A stretch of DNA of 64,000 nucleotides from positions 6,854,312 through 6,918,311 of the forward strand of contig NC_092675.1 of assembly GCF_964355755.1 (NCBI RefSeq), written 5' to 3'. This DNA is from Antedon mediterranea (Eukaryota > Echinodermata > Crinoidea > Comatulida > Antedonidae). This document shows positions 26,225 through 36,239 of this stretch, piece after piece. A model generated the notes under the pieces. That model ran no database searches, had not been told where the DNA came from, and saw only the letters and a program-made list of their open reading frames with translations. The stretch's first letter is position 1. Each line of letters begins with the position of its first letter. Position numbers and translations under genes: made by a program.

Positions 26225-29200
26225 GAGTCCAAACCATGTCATCAATGGTGATGTCACTTCCTGATGATCCAATGATGCCCTCAAAAAGGAACTGTAAACA
26301 TAATGTATGCTTATTTAGGGACATTTTACAATCGGTGCCAAATTTATATTGTAGTTTATATAAGTAGCGCTGGCATTTTATTAAAATATACAATATCCTC
26401 ACCATTAGCTAGCTGTCATTGCCTAGTCAACGAAATAATCGTCAACATCAATGTTCATTATCTTTGTTAGCACCGCTATCGTCATCGTCATAACAATCAA
26501 AGAAGACTATTATCGTAGGCCTACACGGACGTTTTGCCGAATGACATTTCGATGATGGACTTATATAAGCCGACTGATTACGCATTTACGCAACAAGACG
26601 GCGGAATGTCCTGTCGGAGAAATGACCGTCGGTGAAATGTCAGGTCGGTATTAAAGATTACCTGAAACGAGTTGTAGTATGAAATGCCAACGTTAACTTC
26701 TACCCAACCGTCTCCACTTGGACCGGTATACGTAAAGAACGTCTGTCTTGGCATACCCGTTGGTAAAAGATCGATCTTCAATTGAGTTGGTTTTTGCCGT
26801 TTTGAGTTATCAGCAGTGTGGATATAAAACCGTAGATTTCCACCGGATGCCGGTATGAGCCCTGTCGTCTTGAACATGGCATTATCCTTAGGGCTTTGAC
26901 CGTTGCCGTTGATAGTAAAAGAGTAGCCATATCCCGTTGTGTGGTCGTAGTCGCGATTTCTTTTCCAGTCGAAAACATCACCAGCAATGTTCTGATCAAA
27001 CCCACAATCATTCAATTCGAAATTGCAACTCGGATTTCCAACTGTGTGAAAATATTAAAATGGATGTTTTTCAAAATGGACCCCAAGATCTTTAAAAAGA
27101 CGATACATTAGGTGCAAGCTTGACATTTTTCTTAAAGAACGTTTTTTAATACTAGCCTATGTATTTAAACCTCATAATTCACATGCTTACCTGCTACGGA
27201 TACTTGGTCCTCCACAGGTGCATTGTCGGAGCCAGGGTCTGATTAAGTGTTAGTAGAAATGAAAATTGTAAAAAATAAATTTAAATAGTTAAACCGTTCA
27301 CAACAAAATGTGTTTATGATGTCTTGTATACAGATGATGATAATATAATTACTATATTTTGTTAGCTAAGTTAAGCATTTTTCTACAATATAAATTGCTG
27401 CAGATGTTGCACTTTAAGACATAATAGCATGGATACTGTAATATCTTTCCTAATAAGGCAATCCGTTCACAGACAAAAAAAACAATATTCAACAAGCTCT
27501 CGTAAAAAACCTTTTTGAAGTTTAATGACCAACATCAACATTATTATTATAAATTGAAGAAAAAAGATGGAACAATCAAGAAAAAAAAAACAATTTGAGT
27601 TCAATGTGTTTTAAAGGAATAAAGTTATCGTAAATATGGATACCAATAATAGAGCAGAGAGCAATGAGGCATTACTGATTGAATTCGTTTACCTTCAAAA
27701 GTCGTGAAAAACACACGTTCCTTATTCTGTGTAACCTAAACAAAATAATTAATAGCCAATTAAGATCAATATTGTCTATAATTAATAGAATTGTATGCTA
27801 ATATATTATTCTGAATTTTATAATGTCAAAAGTAAATTGAATAAAAGTGTTTATTCTTTGCGTATTGCGGTGCTTCATTGGCGACCTTTCGTTCAGGGAC
27901 GATATAGACGAAAGAAGACGTTAAATCGATCCGATAATGAACGGCTGTGGGAGGTGGCTTATACGCATGCGTTGATTCATTTTGTATAATTTACCGTCTG
28001 CCCCCTCGAAAGCTCGCTATATATCAGCTCTCTTAAGCTTGGTTCCCACTAGAACGTAACGCAAAGACGTAAACGCAACGCAAGCGTTTTAACCAATCAC
28101 AAGCGAATAAGCCATCGCTTGTGATTGGTCAATTCACTTGCGTTGCGTTACGTCCTTGTGTTGCGTCGCTAGTGGGAACCACGCTTAAGCCAACTTGTAG
28201 TCGGAAATGTGTTGCCACCACAAACTGTCGACAACAATGGTTTTTTTTTAAAACATGCTCTAATCTTGGTTCCCACTAGAGACGTAACGCAGGACGTAAG
28301 CGAAACGTAATTATTTGATCAAATATTACAAGTGATGGGATTATTCGAACAGCCGCTCGTCCTTGGTCCACTCTCTTGCGTTGCGTCTACGTTCTTGCGT
28401 TGTGTCTTTAGTGGGAACCAGGCTTAGAGAATGTTTTTGTTTTGTTTTTTAAACTTGTTGTCGACAGTTTATGGTGGCATGGGCTAATTACCGACTAATG
28501 TGCGAGAATGTTAAACATGTTGCAACACAGTATATATGACCTAAAACTGTATTCGTTTGCAACGTTGGAACACTTTGAATGATGGGTGTTAGTGACGCAA
28601 TGCTTTATTTCTGCTATGTTAAACTGCACCTGACATAATATGTAAATTTCCCGTTCTTTTGTTTCTATTATTCCCTTTTACTGTGCTGCGCTTGTCGTTG
28701 TCGTTCTTTTCATTTCGTGAGCGGTAATCCTATGCATACCTTTGTATTACACCAGACAGGCCAGTGATGTAAGTTCGTTATTTGCTTCCTTTGATTAATC
28801 TCTTTAGTTTAGTTTAGGCTTAATACCATTTCTACATTTTGCTAATTTAACCTGGATACATTGTAGTTCTTTATTGTATTATTTTGTTACATTTTCAGTT
28901 TGAACCACAATAAATCAATTGTGAAGTGCAAAACCGGGTTGGAAGTTTTTTTGTTGTATACCGATTAACATACGACGCTACGAGCGTTACAGTTCAAAAT
29001 CAAGAATGTCTCATACAGAATCTGAGGTTGCACGTATGAAGTCCAAGCGTGGATACGCTAGGGGAGCTGTTACCCGAATTATGGGTACCGTGCAAAAATT
29101 GATGGCAAGAAAGGAAAACCTTTCCCAAGTCCATGAACGAATGGAGGAGGTGGAAACCTTGACGGAGGCATTTGCAGCTGCACAAACAGACTATGTAATG

Positions 29201-32200
29201 TTGTTAAAGGATGAGGAGGCCAAGCAGGAAGCGGAGGTTTATCGGAGAGAATTTGTCACGAGAATAAACGACTTCTGTGATGATATCGGCACATGGATCG
29301 CCAGTGTTGAGCACTCTGAGCAACATACAGTAAGTCTGTTTCGGAAGTTGGCAGCCCCTTTTCACTAATTTCAACCACATTAAGTGCCTTGGATGAAGCG
29401 AGAGCTAAGGCTAGGGCGGAGAAAGCTGCACTTGAAGCTGAAATACAAGGCTTGGTGGAGCAAAAATCTTTAGAACAAGAGCAATTCGAATTGAGACGAA
29501 TAAAACAGGCGCGCCAGATAGAACTTGAAACCCAGCGTTTTCAGGCCGAGATGAAATTGGCGCTAGAAGATCATCACGCAATGATTGAGATGGAAAGACA
29601 AGAGTTGGAGCTCGATCATCGCCGTCGAGAGATGGAATTAAGTGCTAAAATGGCGAAAGCTGATGCAGTCCAGAAGGTCTACACCGAAGTTATTGAGACT
29701 GAAACTCAACCACGTTATCATTCTACACCGGAGGATTTAGTCCTACCAACTATACACCTACCTTCATTTGATGGCCGACATCTCGATGCGTCAAGGTTTG
29801 AACGCAACCCATCTAAACCCACTGAACCGATACTCCAAACACCTAAAGCAGACGATCCTTCAGTTAGAAAAAAGTCTGATTCACCAGCACTAAATACATT
29901 GCACCAACCGGAAGAATTGTCGAATACCATATGCCAGATGTTAGCCGATTCTCGATTACACCAAAAATCTCTTGTGGAGGCTTTACATCTACCGAAAAAT
30001 GAGCTACCGATGTTTGATGGTAACCCGCTGCATTACTGGTTCTTTATTAGAGCATTTGACAATGCTATAGACAGAAAATCAACAGAAGATGGAGCAAAGC
30101 TTATATCCCTGTTGCAGTTTTGTACCGGAAAGGCCAAACCCTTACTACAGTGCTGTCTAATGAAAGAACCACCTGAAGGTTATCGTCTGGCAAAAAAATT
30201 GTTAAAGGAAAGATTTGGCAATAACGACAACATAGCACAAGCCTGGAACGACAAAATAACAAAAAGAAAGAACGTTAGAGACGAACTTGACCTACAAGAT
30301 TTCGCGGATGACATAAGATGTTGTCAGGAAACGTTAGAATCAATGGGATATTTAAGTGAGCTTGAAAACCGTAGAAGTATTTGTACGATAACTGAGAAGT
30401 TACCAAATTATTTAAAAACACGTTGGCTAAAGAAAAATTATGATATTAAAACTAAAATGAAACAAGCTCCAAATTTAGATGACATGGTAAAATTTATCAC
30501 TGCTGCTGCTGAGGAAGCAAATGATCCGATCTTTGGCAAGTCGGTTCGCAATGATCGACGTGATAAACAGAAGCAGAATACAAGCTACAGTGCGCAGTCC
30601 ATACATATTCCTTCATCAAAAAAGCCTGAGGTACCACCTGTAAACCCACCTAAAGAAGATGAACACTGTGTATACTGTGGACATAATCACTATGTTACGT
30701 TCTGCAAATCATTCAAAGCTCTGCGGGTTTAAGACAGGCTAGCATTTGTTCAGTTGAAGCGGTTATGCGTTAATTGTTTCAAACCTGGGCACATAGAAAA
30801 GGAGTGTTTGCGTCAAATTACTTGCGACATAGATGACTGTGGTAAGAAACACAGCAAATATTTGCATATTCCACGTTACGTAAGGCAGAAGTGTACGGCG
30901 GAGCTTACGACAATTGAACAGAAAAATATTTTGATAAATACGGAGCTGATAAGCCTTAACCTGTCCAATTTAGAAAACACATACACTGCACGTATGCCAC
31001 AAATAATAGTGAGACCCTCTCTCAACCTAGGCCTAGATAATCTAGCATGCCATTAAGACTAGATAAAGTGGCCTCATCTTGCCGATATACAGTTACCACC
31101 AATTCTGGACGTAGCAGAAGTTCAGCTTCTCATTGGCCAAGATATGCCAGAACTATTGTGTCCACAAGAAGTGCGTAAAGGCAAGCCTGGCGAACCGTAT
31201 GGAGTATGGATAGCTCTGGGCTGGGCAATAAATGGCCCAATCAATAAAGATGTTAATCAGCCTCGATCAAGTCACCATGTGCAACTTAAAGCAACCTATG
31301 AACAGTCTGGTAGCTGTTGGAAGCTGAATACAAGTAATCCCAGCGCCGAAACTACCTTATCCATCAATGATCACAGGGTATTGCACATATGGGAAGACTC
31401 CATTAGTCTAAAAGATGGCCACTATTCCATGAATATTCCATTCAAGCACAGACCACCAAACCTACCTGATAATCGTCAGATGGTAGACCGTAGATTGTAC
31501 CTGTTGGGTATACGATTGACACGAGACCCAGTTCTGAAGAAAAAATACGTAACTGAAATTCATAAACTACTTGCTGATCGACACGCAGAACTTGTTCCAG
31601 AAGAGGACCTCTGCAGAGCTGACGGTTGTGAATGGTACCTCCCGCATCACCCGGTGTTTAACCCCAAGAAGCCGGACAAATGCCGAATCGTCTTTGATTG
31701 TGCTGCTAGGGCAAATGGTACCTCGTTAAATGATCAGGTACACCAAGGACCAGATTTGACCAATAAACTAATCGGCGTCCTCCTTCGTTTCCGACAAGAG
31801 GCTGTTGCGTTCACAGCCGATATCCAAGGCATGTTTCACCAAGTTGTTGTAAATCCCGCCGATCGTGACGCACTGCGGTTCCTATGGTTGAAAAATGATG
31901 ACCCATACAACGTGCCTTTAGAGTATAGAATGACTGTTCATTTATTTGGAGGAGTTTGGAGCCCAAGTTGCGCCAATTATGCTGTTCATCGGACTGTCGA
32001 GGATAACGCAAGTGAATACAGAAATGCTGCAAGGCAGACAATTAAGCGTAACTTTTACGTAGACGATTGCTTAAAGTCTGTAGCGTCTGTTGACGAAGCC
32101 ATATATCTCGTACATGAAGTTAAAAAACTATTGCAGTGTGGAGGATTTCACCTCAACAAGTGGATGTCGAATAGCCGGGAGGTTATCTATTCTCTACCTC

Positions 32201-34894
32201 AAGATGAGTGGGCCACAGGATTAAAGAACATTAGTTTCGACAGCTTACCATGTGAACGAGTCCTTGGAATGCTTTGGAATATTGAGCAAGACAAGTTCCA
32301 ATACGATATTCAAGTTGCTGTTAAACCTATGACACGTCGCGGAGTGCTAAGTATACTCAACTATGTGTACGATCCACTTGGTTATGCAGGACCCTATGTA
32401 CTGCGAGAAAAGATGATATTTCAGCAACTATGCCGCTGCAAATACCACTGGGATGATCCCATACCAACTGAGAGTGCGGATCAGTGGAATCAATGGCTCA
32501 TTGACCTTCCTACTATAATGGATCTGAAGATACCACGTTGTTTTAAGCCCATTGGGCTTCGCATCAAATCCAGCCAACTACATCATTTTGTCGACGCATT
32601 CGAAGCTGGATACGGGGCAGTACCGTATCTTAGAATGATAGATTCCTACGATAAAAGCCATTGTAGTATTTTGATGTCCAAATCGAGACTTGCACCTTTG
32701 AAGACCACAACCATCCCAAGGTTAGAGTTGACCGCAGCCGTCGAAGCAATCAAGTTAGACAAGTTGTTGCTGCGTGAGCTAGAAATTCCGCTGTTGGAAT
32801 CCACCTTTTGGTCGGACAGCATGATCGTTTTATGGTATATTCAAAATGATGAGCGTCGCTTCCAGACTTATGTAGCAAACCGTGTTTCGGTAATCAGGGA
32901 ACATAGTTTTCCGCACCAATGGCGATACATTGACACAAAGAGTAACCCTGGAGATGACGCATCCCGAGGTTTGACTGCAAGCAAGCTGGTTAATAACCGC
33001 AGATGGGTTAGCGGACCATCATTCCTGTGGAAAAATGAAGAAAGATGGCCAACTCAACCACCCTTTAAATGCACAGAACTTGAAGCAAGGGCGGAAATTA
33101 AAAAATCGTCAAAAATCTACACAGTTGTGACAAATAATAACGCTACTGTCGACCAACTCTTAAAACGCTACTCTTCCTGGTACCGGCTAAAGCGAGCTGT
33201 GGCATGGATTATGCGCTTCAAAACCTTTATGTTGAAACCTGCATGCCTAATTACTAGGAAACTAACGGTAAACGAGCTTAAGAAAGCAGAAGAATCCATC
33301 ATCCGGTATATTCAAACAAATAGCCTGAAGCCTGAGCAGATTAATTCGCTTAAAAGGTTGAATCCTATCCTGACAGAAGACGGTCTGTGGCGTGTGGGAG
33401 GTAGATTAGAAAAGGCAAATGTATCATACCAAACCAAGCATCAAGTGTTGCTACCAGCAAATCACCATGTTACTAAGTTAATTGTCGAACATCACCACTT
33501 GAGAACGGGTCACGCTGGAGCTGAACGCACGTTGGCTGAAACCAGACTAAAGTATTGGATTGTTCGAGGTCGCCCCAAAGGTATCTTGTCCAAATGTATA
33601 ACATGCAGGAAGTTGAGAGCAAGAACAGAAACACAAATGATGGGAAATCTTCCTGAAGCCCGGGTTAAATCAAATGAAACGCCGTTCAATAGAGTAGGTA
33701 TTGACTACTTTGGACCGTTTATAATAAAAAGAGCCCGTAGCGAATTGAAAAGATACGGATGTATCTTCACTTGCCTCGCCACTCGAGCCATTCACTTAGA
33801 GGTTTCACACACTTTGGACACCGACTCGTTCATTAATGCCTTACAACGCTTTATTGCACGACGGGGCGAGCCAGCCGAAATTCGCTCAGATAACGGCACG
33901 AACTTGGTAGGTGCTCAACTGCAATTAAAGCAAGCACTTAAAGGATGGAACCAACATAAGATAGGTGACTTCTTGCAACAAAAGGAAATCGAGTGGATAT
34001 TTAATACTCCTACTGCGTCACATATGGGTGGAGCCTGGGAGAGGCAAATTCGTACGGTGCGTTCCGTGCTGCGTGGCGTATTGGGTCAGCAGAAACTGGA
34101 TGATGAAGGATTATCAACACTGATGTGCATAGTAGAAAGCATAGTGAACAGTCGTCCCATAACTAAACTTTCTAGTGATCCAGATGATCCCTCGCCCATT
34201 ACACCTAACCACCTATTGCTTATGAGTGCTGGACCATCATTACCTCCTGGCATGTTCGTTAACCAAGACTCGTTGGCGTCAAATTCAGTATATGGCGGAA
34301 TCTTTTGGAAACGATGGTTAAGTGAATATCTTCCTGCCCTACAACAGCGCCAGAAATGGTTAAAACCAAGAAGAAATCTACGGCAAGGGGACATGGTTCT
34401 AATGAAAGCAGAGAACACCTCGTTACCAATGGCCTTTAGGATTGATCACCATCAAGCCATGATCTACTGTAGATATAAATGTGTTATGTATTACTAAATC
34501 AAGAAAACGAGCAGCCGCTCGTCCTTGGTCCACTCTCTTGCGTTGCGTCTACGTTCTTGCGTTGTGTCTTTAGTGGGAACCAGGCTTAGAGAATGTTTTT
34601 GTTTTGTTTTTTAAACTTGTTCTCGACAGTTTATGGTGGCATGGGCTAATTACCGACTAATGTGCGAGAATGTTAACATGTTGCAACACAGTATATATGA
34701 CCTAAAACTGTATTCCTTTTGCAACGTTGGAACACTTTGAATGATGGGCACTTACTCAAATGATTACACCAACAATAATAATGATAATCAACAAAACTTA
34801 CTACTCCGTACGGCCTTCTAATAGCGTCTCCTCCAACATTGGCGTATAAAAGTGCCACAGCAAACAGCAGTATGTATGATACCATTTTGAACAT
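26225..34894 (-). CDS. Secreted MAM-domain protein, minus strand, incomplete model
   Basis: Exons on the minus strand: 34,802-34,894 (signal peptide, MFKMVSYILLFAVALLYA); 27,191-27,238; 26,662-27,041; 26,225-26,291. Exons 3 and 4 join cleanly (phases 1-0-1) into a whole MAM domain: CNFELNDCGFDQ at the start, GDGWVEVNV in the core and ITIDDMVW at the end. The exon 3 span equals exons 3 plus 4 of the plus-strand MAM/CBM14 gene, while the final exon keeps the same phases, so the two genes are paralogues that differ by one intron. The 3'-terminal exon is not identified. Exon 1 ends in phase 0, but exon 2 is open only if entered in phase 1. Either a small exon is missed, or an internal AG at about 27,206 is used, or the gene is damaged. 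Intron 1 holds a BEL element in antisense orientation. The product is presumably extracellular; partners are unknown. Confidence 0.65.
28037..28184. mobile_element. TTAA-flanked MITE, family 1, clean copy
   Basis: A 148-bp near-palindrome flanked by TTAA at 28,033-28,036 and 28,185-28,188. The ends are GCTTGGTTCCCACTAG / CTAGTGGGAACCACGC. It is the best-preserved copy in the window and defines the family. It lies in intron 1 of the minus-strand MAM gene. Confidence 0.9.
28264..28425. mobile_element. MITE, family 1, copy next to the BEL insertion
   Basis: Ends CTTGGTTCCCACTAGAG / TTTAGTGGGAACCAGGC. The right half (from 28,346) belongs to the 241-bp segment that is repeated at 34,508-34,748. 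Confidence 0.85.
28346..28586. repeat. 241-bp flank of the BEL element, first copy
   Basis: This segment, made of half a family 1 MITE plus unique DNA, recurs at 34,508-34,748 with only a few differences. The match stops exactly where the BEL 5' LTR begins, so the second copy shows the empty insertion site. Confidence 0.9.
28587..28970 (+). repeat. BEL 5' LTR
   Basis: A 384-bp segment bounded by TGTTA...TAACA, the usual TG/CA inverted ends. The left edge is fixed by comparison with the empty site at 34,748. It contains AATAAA near 28,908. The right edge is set from the terminal inverted pentamer and is less certain, because no 3' LTR is available for comparison. Confidence 0.75.
29006..31056 (+). 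pseudogene. BEL gag (and remnant of protease region), disrupted
   Basis: The frame opening at the ATG 29,006 runs 120 codons and ends at 29,368. The coding sense continues in another frame from about 29,350, which points to a one-base loss there. The second part (to 30,732) has a long charged coiled coil (RAKARAEKAALEAE region), then a DUF1759-like gag domain (about 29,998-30,260, FDGNPLHYWFF). It ends in two zinc-knuckle-like motifs, CVYC...C and, after an in-frame stop at 30,730, CVNCFKPGHIEKEC. From about 30,900 the retropepsin domain expected in BEL is missing: no DSG/DTG motif is present, and the text jumps to its C-terminal end. Two more stops (31,054 and 31,060) separate it from pol. 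No functional gag can be made. Confidence 0.85.
31144..34497 (+). CDS. pol: BEL pol: reverse transcriptase, RNase H and integrase (open frame, 1,117 codons)
   Basis: The frame is the same as that of gag but opens after the last stop. Order: an N-terminal segment typical of BEL before the RT (LLCPQEVRKGKPGEPYG); the RT, with FNPKKPDKCRIVFD and the catalytic FYVDDC near 32,055; an A17-type region and RNase H with acidic residues in VDAFEAGYGA, LELTAAVEA, FWSDS and GDDAS; then integrase with an HHCC finger (about 33,490-33,610) and the DDE residues in GIDYFGP, RSDNGTN and GGAWERQ. A DUF5641-like tail begins but is cut at 34,458. The last 13 codons come from unrelated filler DNA. Transcription would depend on the 5' LTR. 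The long open frame suggests a fairly recent insertion. Confidence 0.92.
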   Translation: MPELLCPQEVRKGKPGEPYGVWIALGWAINGPINKDVNQPRSSHHVQLKATYEQSGSCWKLNTSNPSAETTLSINDHRVLHIWEDSISLKDGHYSMNIPFKHRPPNLPDNRQMVDRRLYLLGIRLTRDPVLKKKYVTEIHKLLADRHAELVPEEDLCRADGCEWYLPHHPVFNPKKPDKCRIVFDCAARANGTSLNDQVHQGPDLTNKLIGVLLRFRQEAVAFTADIQGMFHQVVVNPADRDALRFLWLKNDDPYNVPLEYRMTVHLFGGVWSPSCANYAVHRTVEDNASEYRNAARQTIKRNFYVDDCLKSVASVDEAIYLVHEVKKLLQCGGFHLNKWMSNSREVIYSLPQDEWATGLKNISFDSLPCERVLGMLWNIEQDKFQYDIQVAVKPMTRRGVLSILNYVYDPLGYAGPYVLREKMIFQQLCRCKYHWDDPIPTESADQWNQWLIDLPTIMDLKIPRCFKPIGLRIKSSQLHHFVDAFEAGYGAVPYLRMIDSYDKSHCSILMSKSRLAPLKTTTIPRLELTAAVEAIKLDKLLLRELEIPLLESTFWSDSMIVLWYIQNDERRFQTYVANRVSVIREHSFPHQWRYIDTKSNPGDDASRGLTASKLVNNRRWVSGPSFLWKNEERWPTQPPFKCTELEARAEIKKSSKIYTVVTNNNATVDQLLKRYSSWYRLKRAVAWIMRFKTFMLKPACLITRKLTVNELKKAEESIIRYIQTNSLKPEQINSLKRLNPILTEDGLWRVGGRLEKANVSYQTKHQVLLPANHHVTKLIVEHHHLRTGHAGAERTLAETRLKYWIVRGRPKGILSKCITCRKLRARTETQMMGNLPEARVKSNETPFNRVGIDYFGPFIIKRARSELKRYGCIFTCLATRAIHLEVSHTLDTDSFINALQRFIARRGEPAEIRSDNGTNLVGAQLQLKQALKGWNQHKIGDFLQQKEIEWIFNTPTASHMGGAWERQIRTVRSVLRGVLGQQKLDDEGLSTLMCIVESIVNSRPITKLSSDPDDPSPITPNHLLLMSAGPSLPPGMFVNQDSLASNSVYGGIFWKRWLSEYLPALQQRQKWLKPRRNLRQGDMVLMKAENTSLPMAFRIDHHQAMIYCRYKCVMYY
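34459..34508. repeat. 50-bp filler segment copied from 35,480-35,529
   Basis: These 50 bases match 35,480-35,529 with one mismatch. They join the truncated pol to the second copy of the 241-bp flank. Short homology (ATGATC) is visible at the left join. Confidence 0.85.
34508..34748. repeat. 241-bp flank of the BEL element, second copy (empty site)
   Basis: This is the counterpart of 28,346-28,586. After 34,748 it continues without the LTR, so it represents the uninterrupted target site. It carries half of a family 1 MITE at its left end. Confidence 0.9.
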
Positions 34895-34931
34895 TGATCT
34901 AATAATTCAATGGTTTTTGCCTTTGTCGAAG

Positions 34932-34949
34932 TTTTATAAAGAATTTATA
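34932..34949 (-). promoter_or_regulatory. Candidate TATA boxes of the minus-strand MAM gene
   Basis: On the minus strand TATAAAT (34,943-34,949) and TATAAAA (34,932-34,938) lie 38-55 bases before the ATG at 34,894. Confidence 0.45.
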
Positions 34950-36239
34950 CTAGCCACCATATGTTCAGTCTGATTGTCTTATCAATGCAAACATTGTGAA
35001 GATAACAAAAACAATTGATTGAATAGACACCATATATAAACATTTGCATAAGTTTCTGTGGACGTGGTCAACCGACGTGTCGAGTACAATCAAGTGAGTG
35101 CCCAATTGTCAATTATGAGTTGCCATCGATTCTATAATTTCCAGATATTTCTCTTGATTGATACGGTACACAATACAAATCGATATCGATTAATTTTGTT
35201 ATGGCCTATCATGGCCGGAATAACATTCAGTGACGAAAGCCTATGTGCGGTAGTTTAATAACAGTACAGTCTTTATGCTGATCCTATAACTTTAGAACAT
35301 GGAAAAGATCAAGATCAAAAGTAGGCTGATCTTAACAAAAATAAGAGTAGGCCTGGGTTGGGAGGGCCAGGCAGGGCTTCTAGAAAAGGCTTTTAAAAAT
35401 AAATATGACATCACTACATCCTGAATCCACACTTGTTTAATTCAATTTTGAAGACCTGTCGTACAATAAAGGTAAACATATGATCTACTGTAGATATAAA
35501 TGTGTAATGTATTACTAAATCAAGAAAACTAGTAATTTGAAATAAGCCCCATCACAGCTAGACTTGATATCTTGTTCTTGTTGACGTCATTGCCACCATT
35601 TGTAGTTGTTAATTGTAATTATATAATCATTCAATGGCTTTCAATATCTAATCTTCATCACGCTAAGTGTTGAAGATTTGCGGAGAAATATCAATTATAT
35701 AAATTAGCAAATGATAAAGGAGACCACTTTGATTTGCAAGGCTTAATTTCCAACAAGATTGTGATTAGGAACCTTTACGCTGGTAAGACTCGACACCAAG
35801 ACTACAGTATAAAACAAAGCAAAGCGTATGACGACTACAAACCATGGCGACAACTAGTACTACCAGTGTATTTTAAAATTAAATGTAATTAGAAATTGAA
35901 AGATTGGTACGGATTTAACGTGTTGTTCTACCGAATCTGTATTCATATATTTTTTTCTTCCAATATTTAACACTAACATATCACACAATCACTTCTTAAT
36001 ATCGCTGTCTCAGAACTTTCAAAATAATAATCTCAACATTGGTGAATTATATTTCTTGATTCCATCATACAATTAAGTAAATATAAACAATCATAATAAT
36101 TACAATTAGTTGATATGAATTTAGATATTTAAAATAGAACATTGTATTGATCAATTACAGTATATCGTCACTAGAAAGCAGATCCTAGGTTATCGAAAGC
36201 TAACTATTCTAGCCCATGCCAGCTGATATGTTTAGGTGT
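34950..36239. other. Intergenic region
   Basis: No exon is supported. It holds the source of the filler segment (35,480-35,529). From about 35,940 to the end it is related to the 3' flanks of the two full lectin genes (38,040-38,510 and 48,060-48,670), sharing blocks such as TTCAATTTAGATATTTAAA-like AT-rich text, CAGTAGATCAT-like text and TCTAGCCCATGCCAGCTGATATG. Confidence 0.6.

Larger units (their letters stand above)
28587..34458 (+). mobile_element. BEL/Pao LTR retrotransposon, 3'-truncated and inactivated
   Basis: The element runs from a 5' LTR (28,587-28,970) through gag and pol to an abrupt end at 34,458, inside the last part of pol. No 3' LTR follows. The domain order (DUF1759-type gag, zinc knuckle, RT with YVDD, A17-type region and RNase H, HHCC/DDE integrase) is that of BEL/Pao. 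Breaks: a frameshift near 29,350, in-frame stops at 30,730, 31,054 and 31,060, and loss of the protease core. It is antisense within intron 1 of the minus-strand MAM gene. Confidence 0.92.

Noticed and set aside
26896-27111. Open frame on the plus strand over the MAM exon
   Set aside because: Antisense shadow of the minus-strand MAM exon, which has clear domain motifs.
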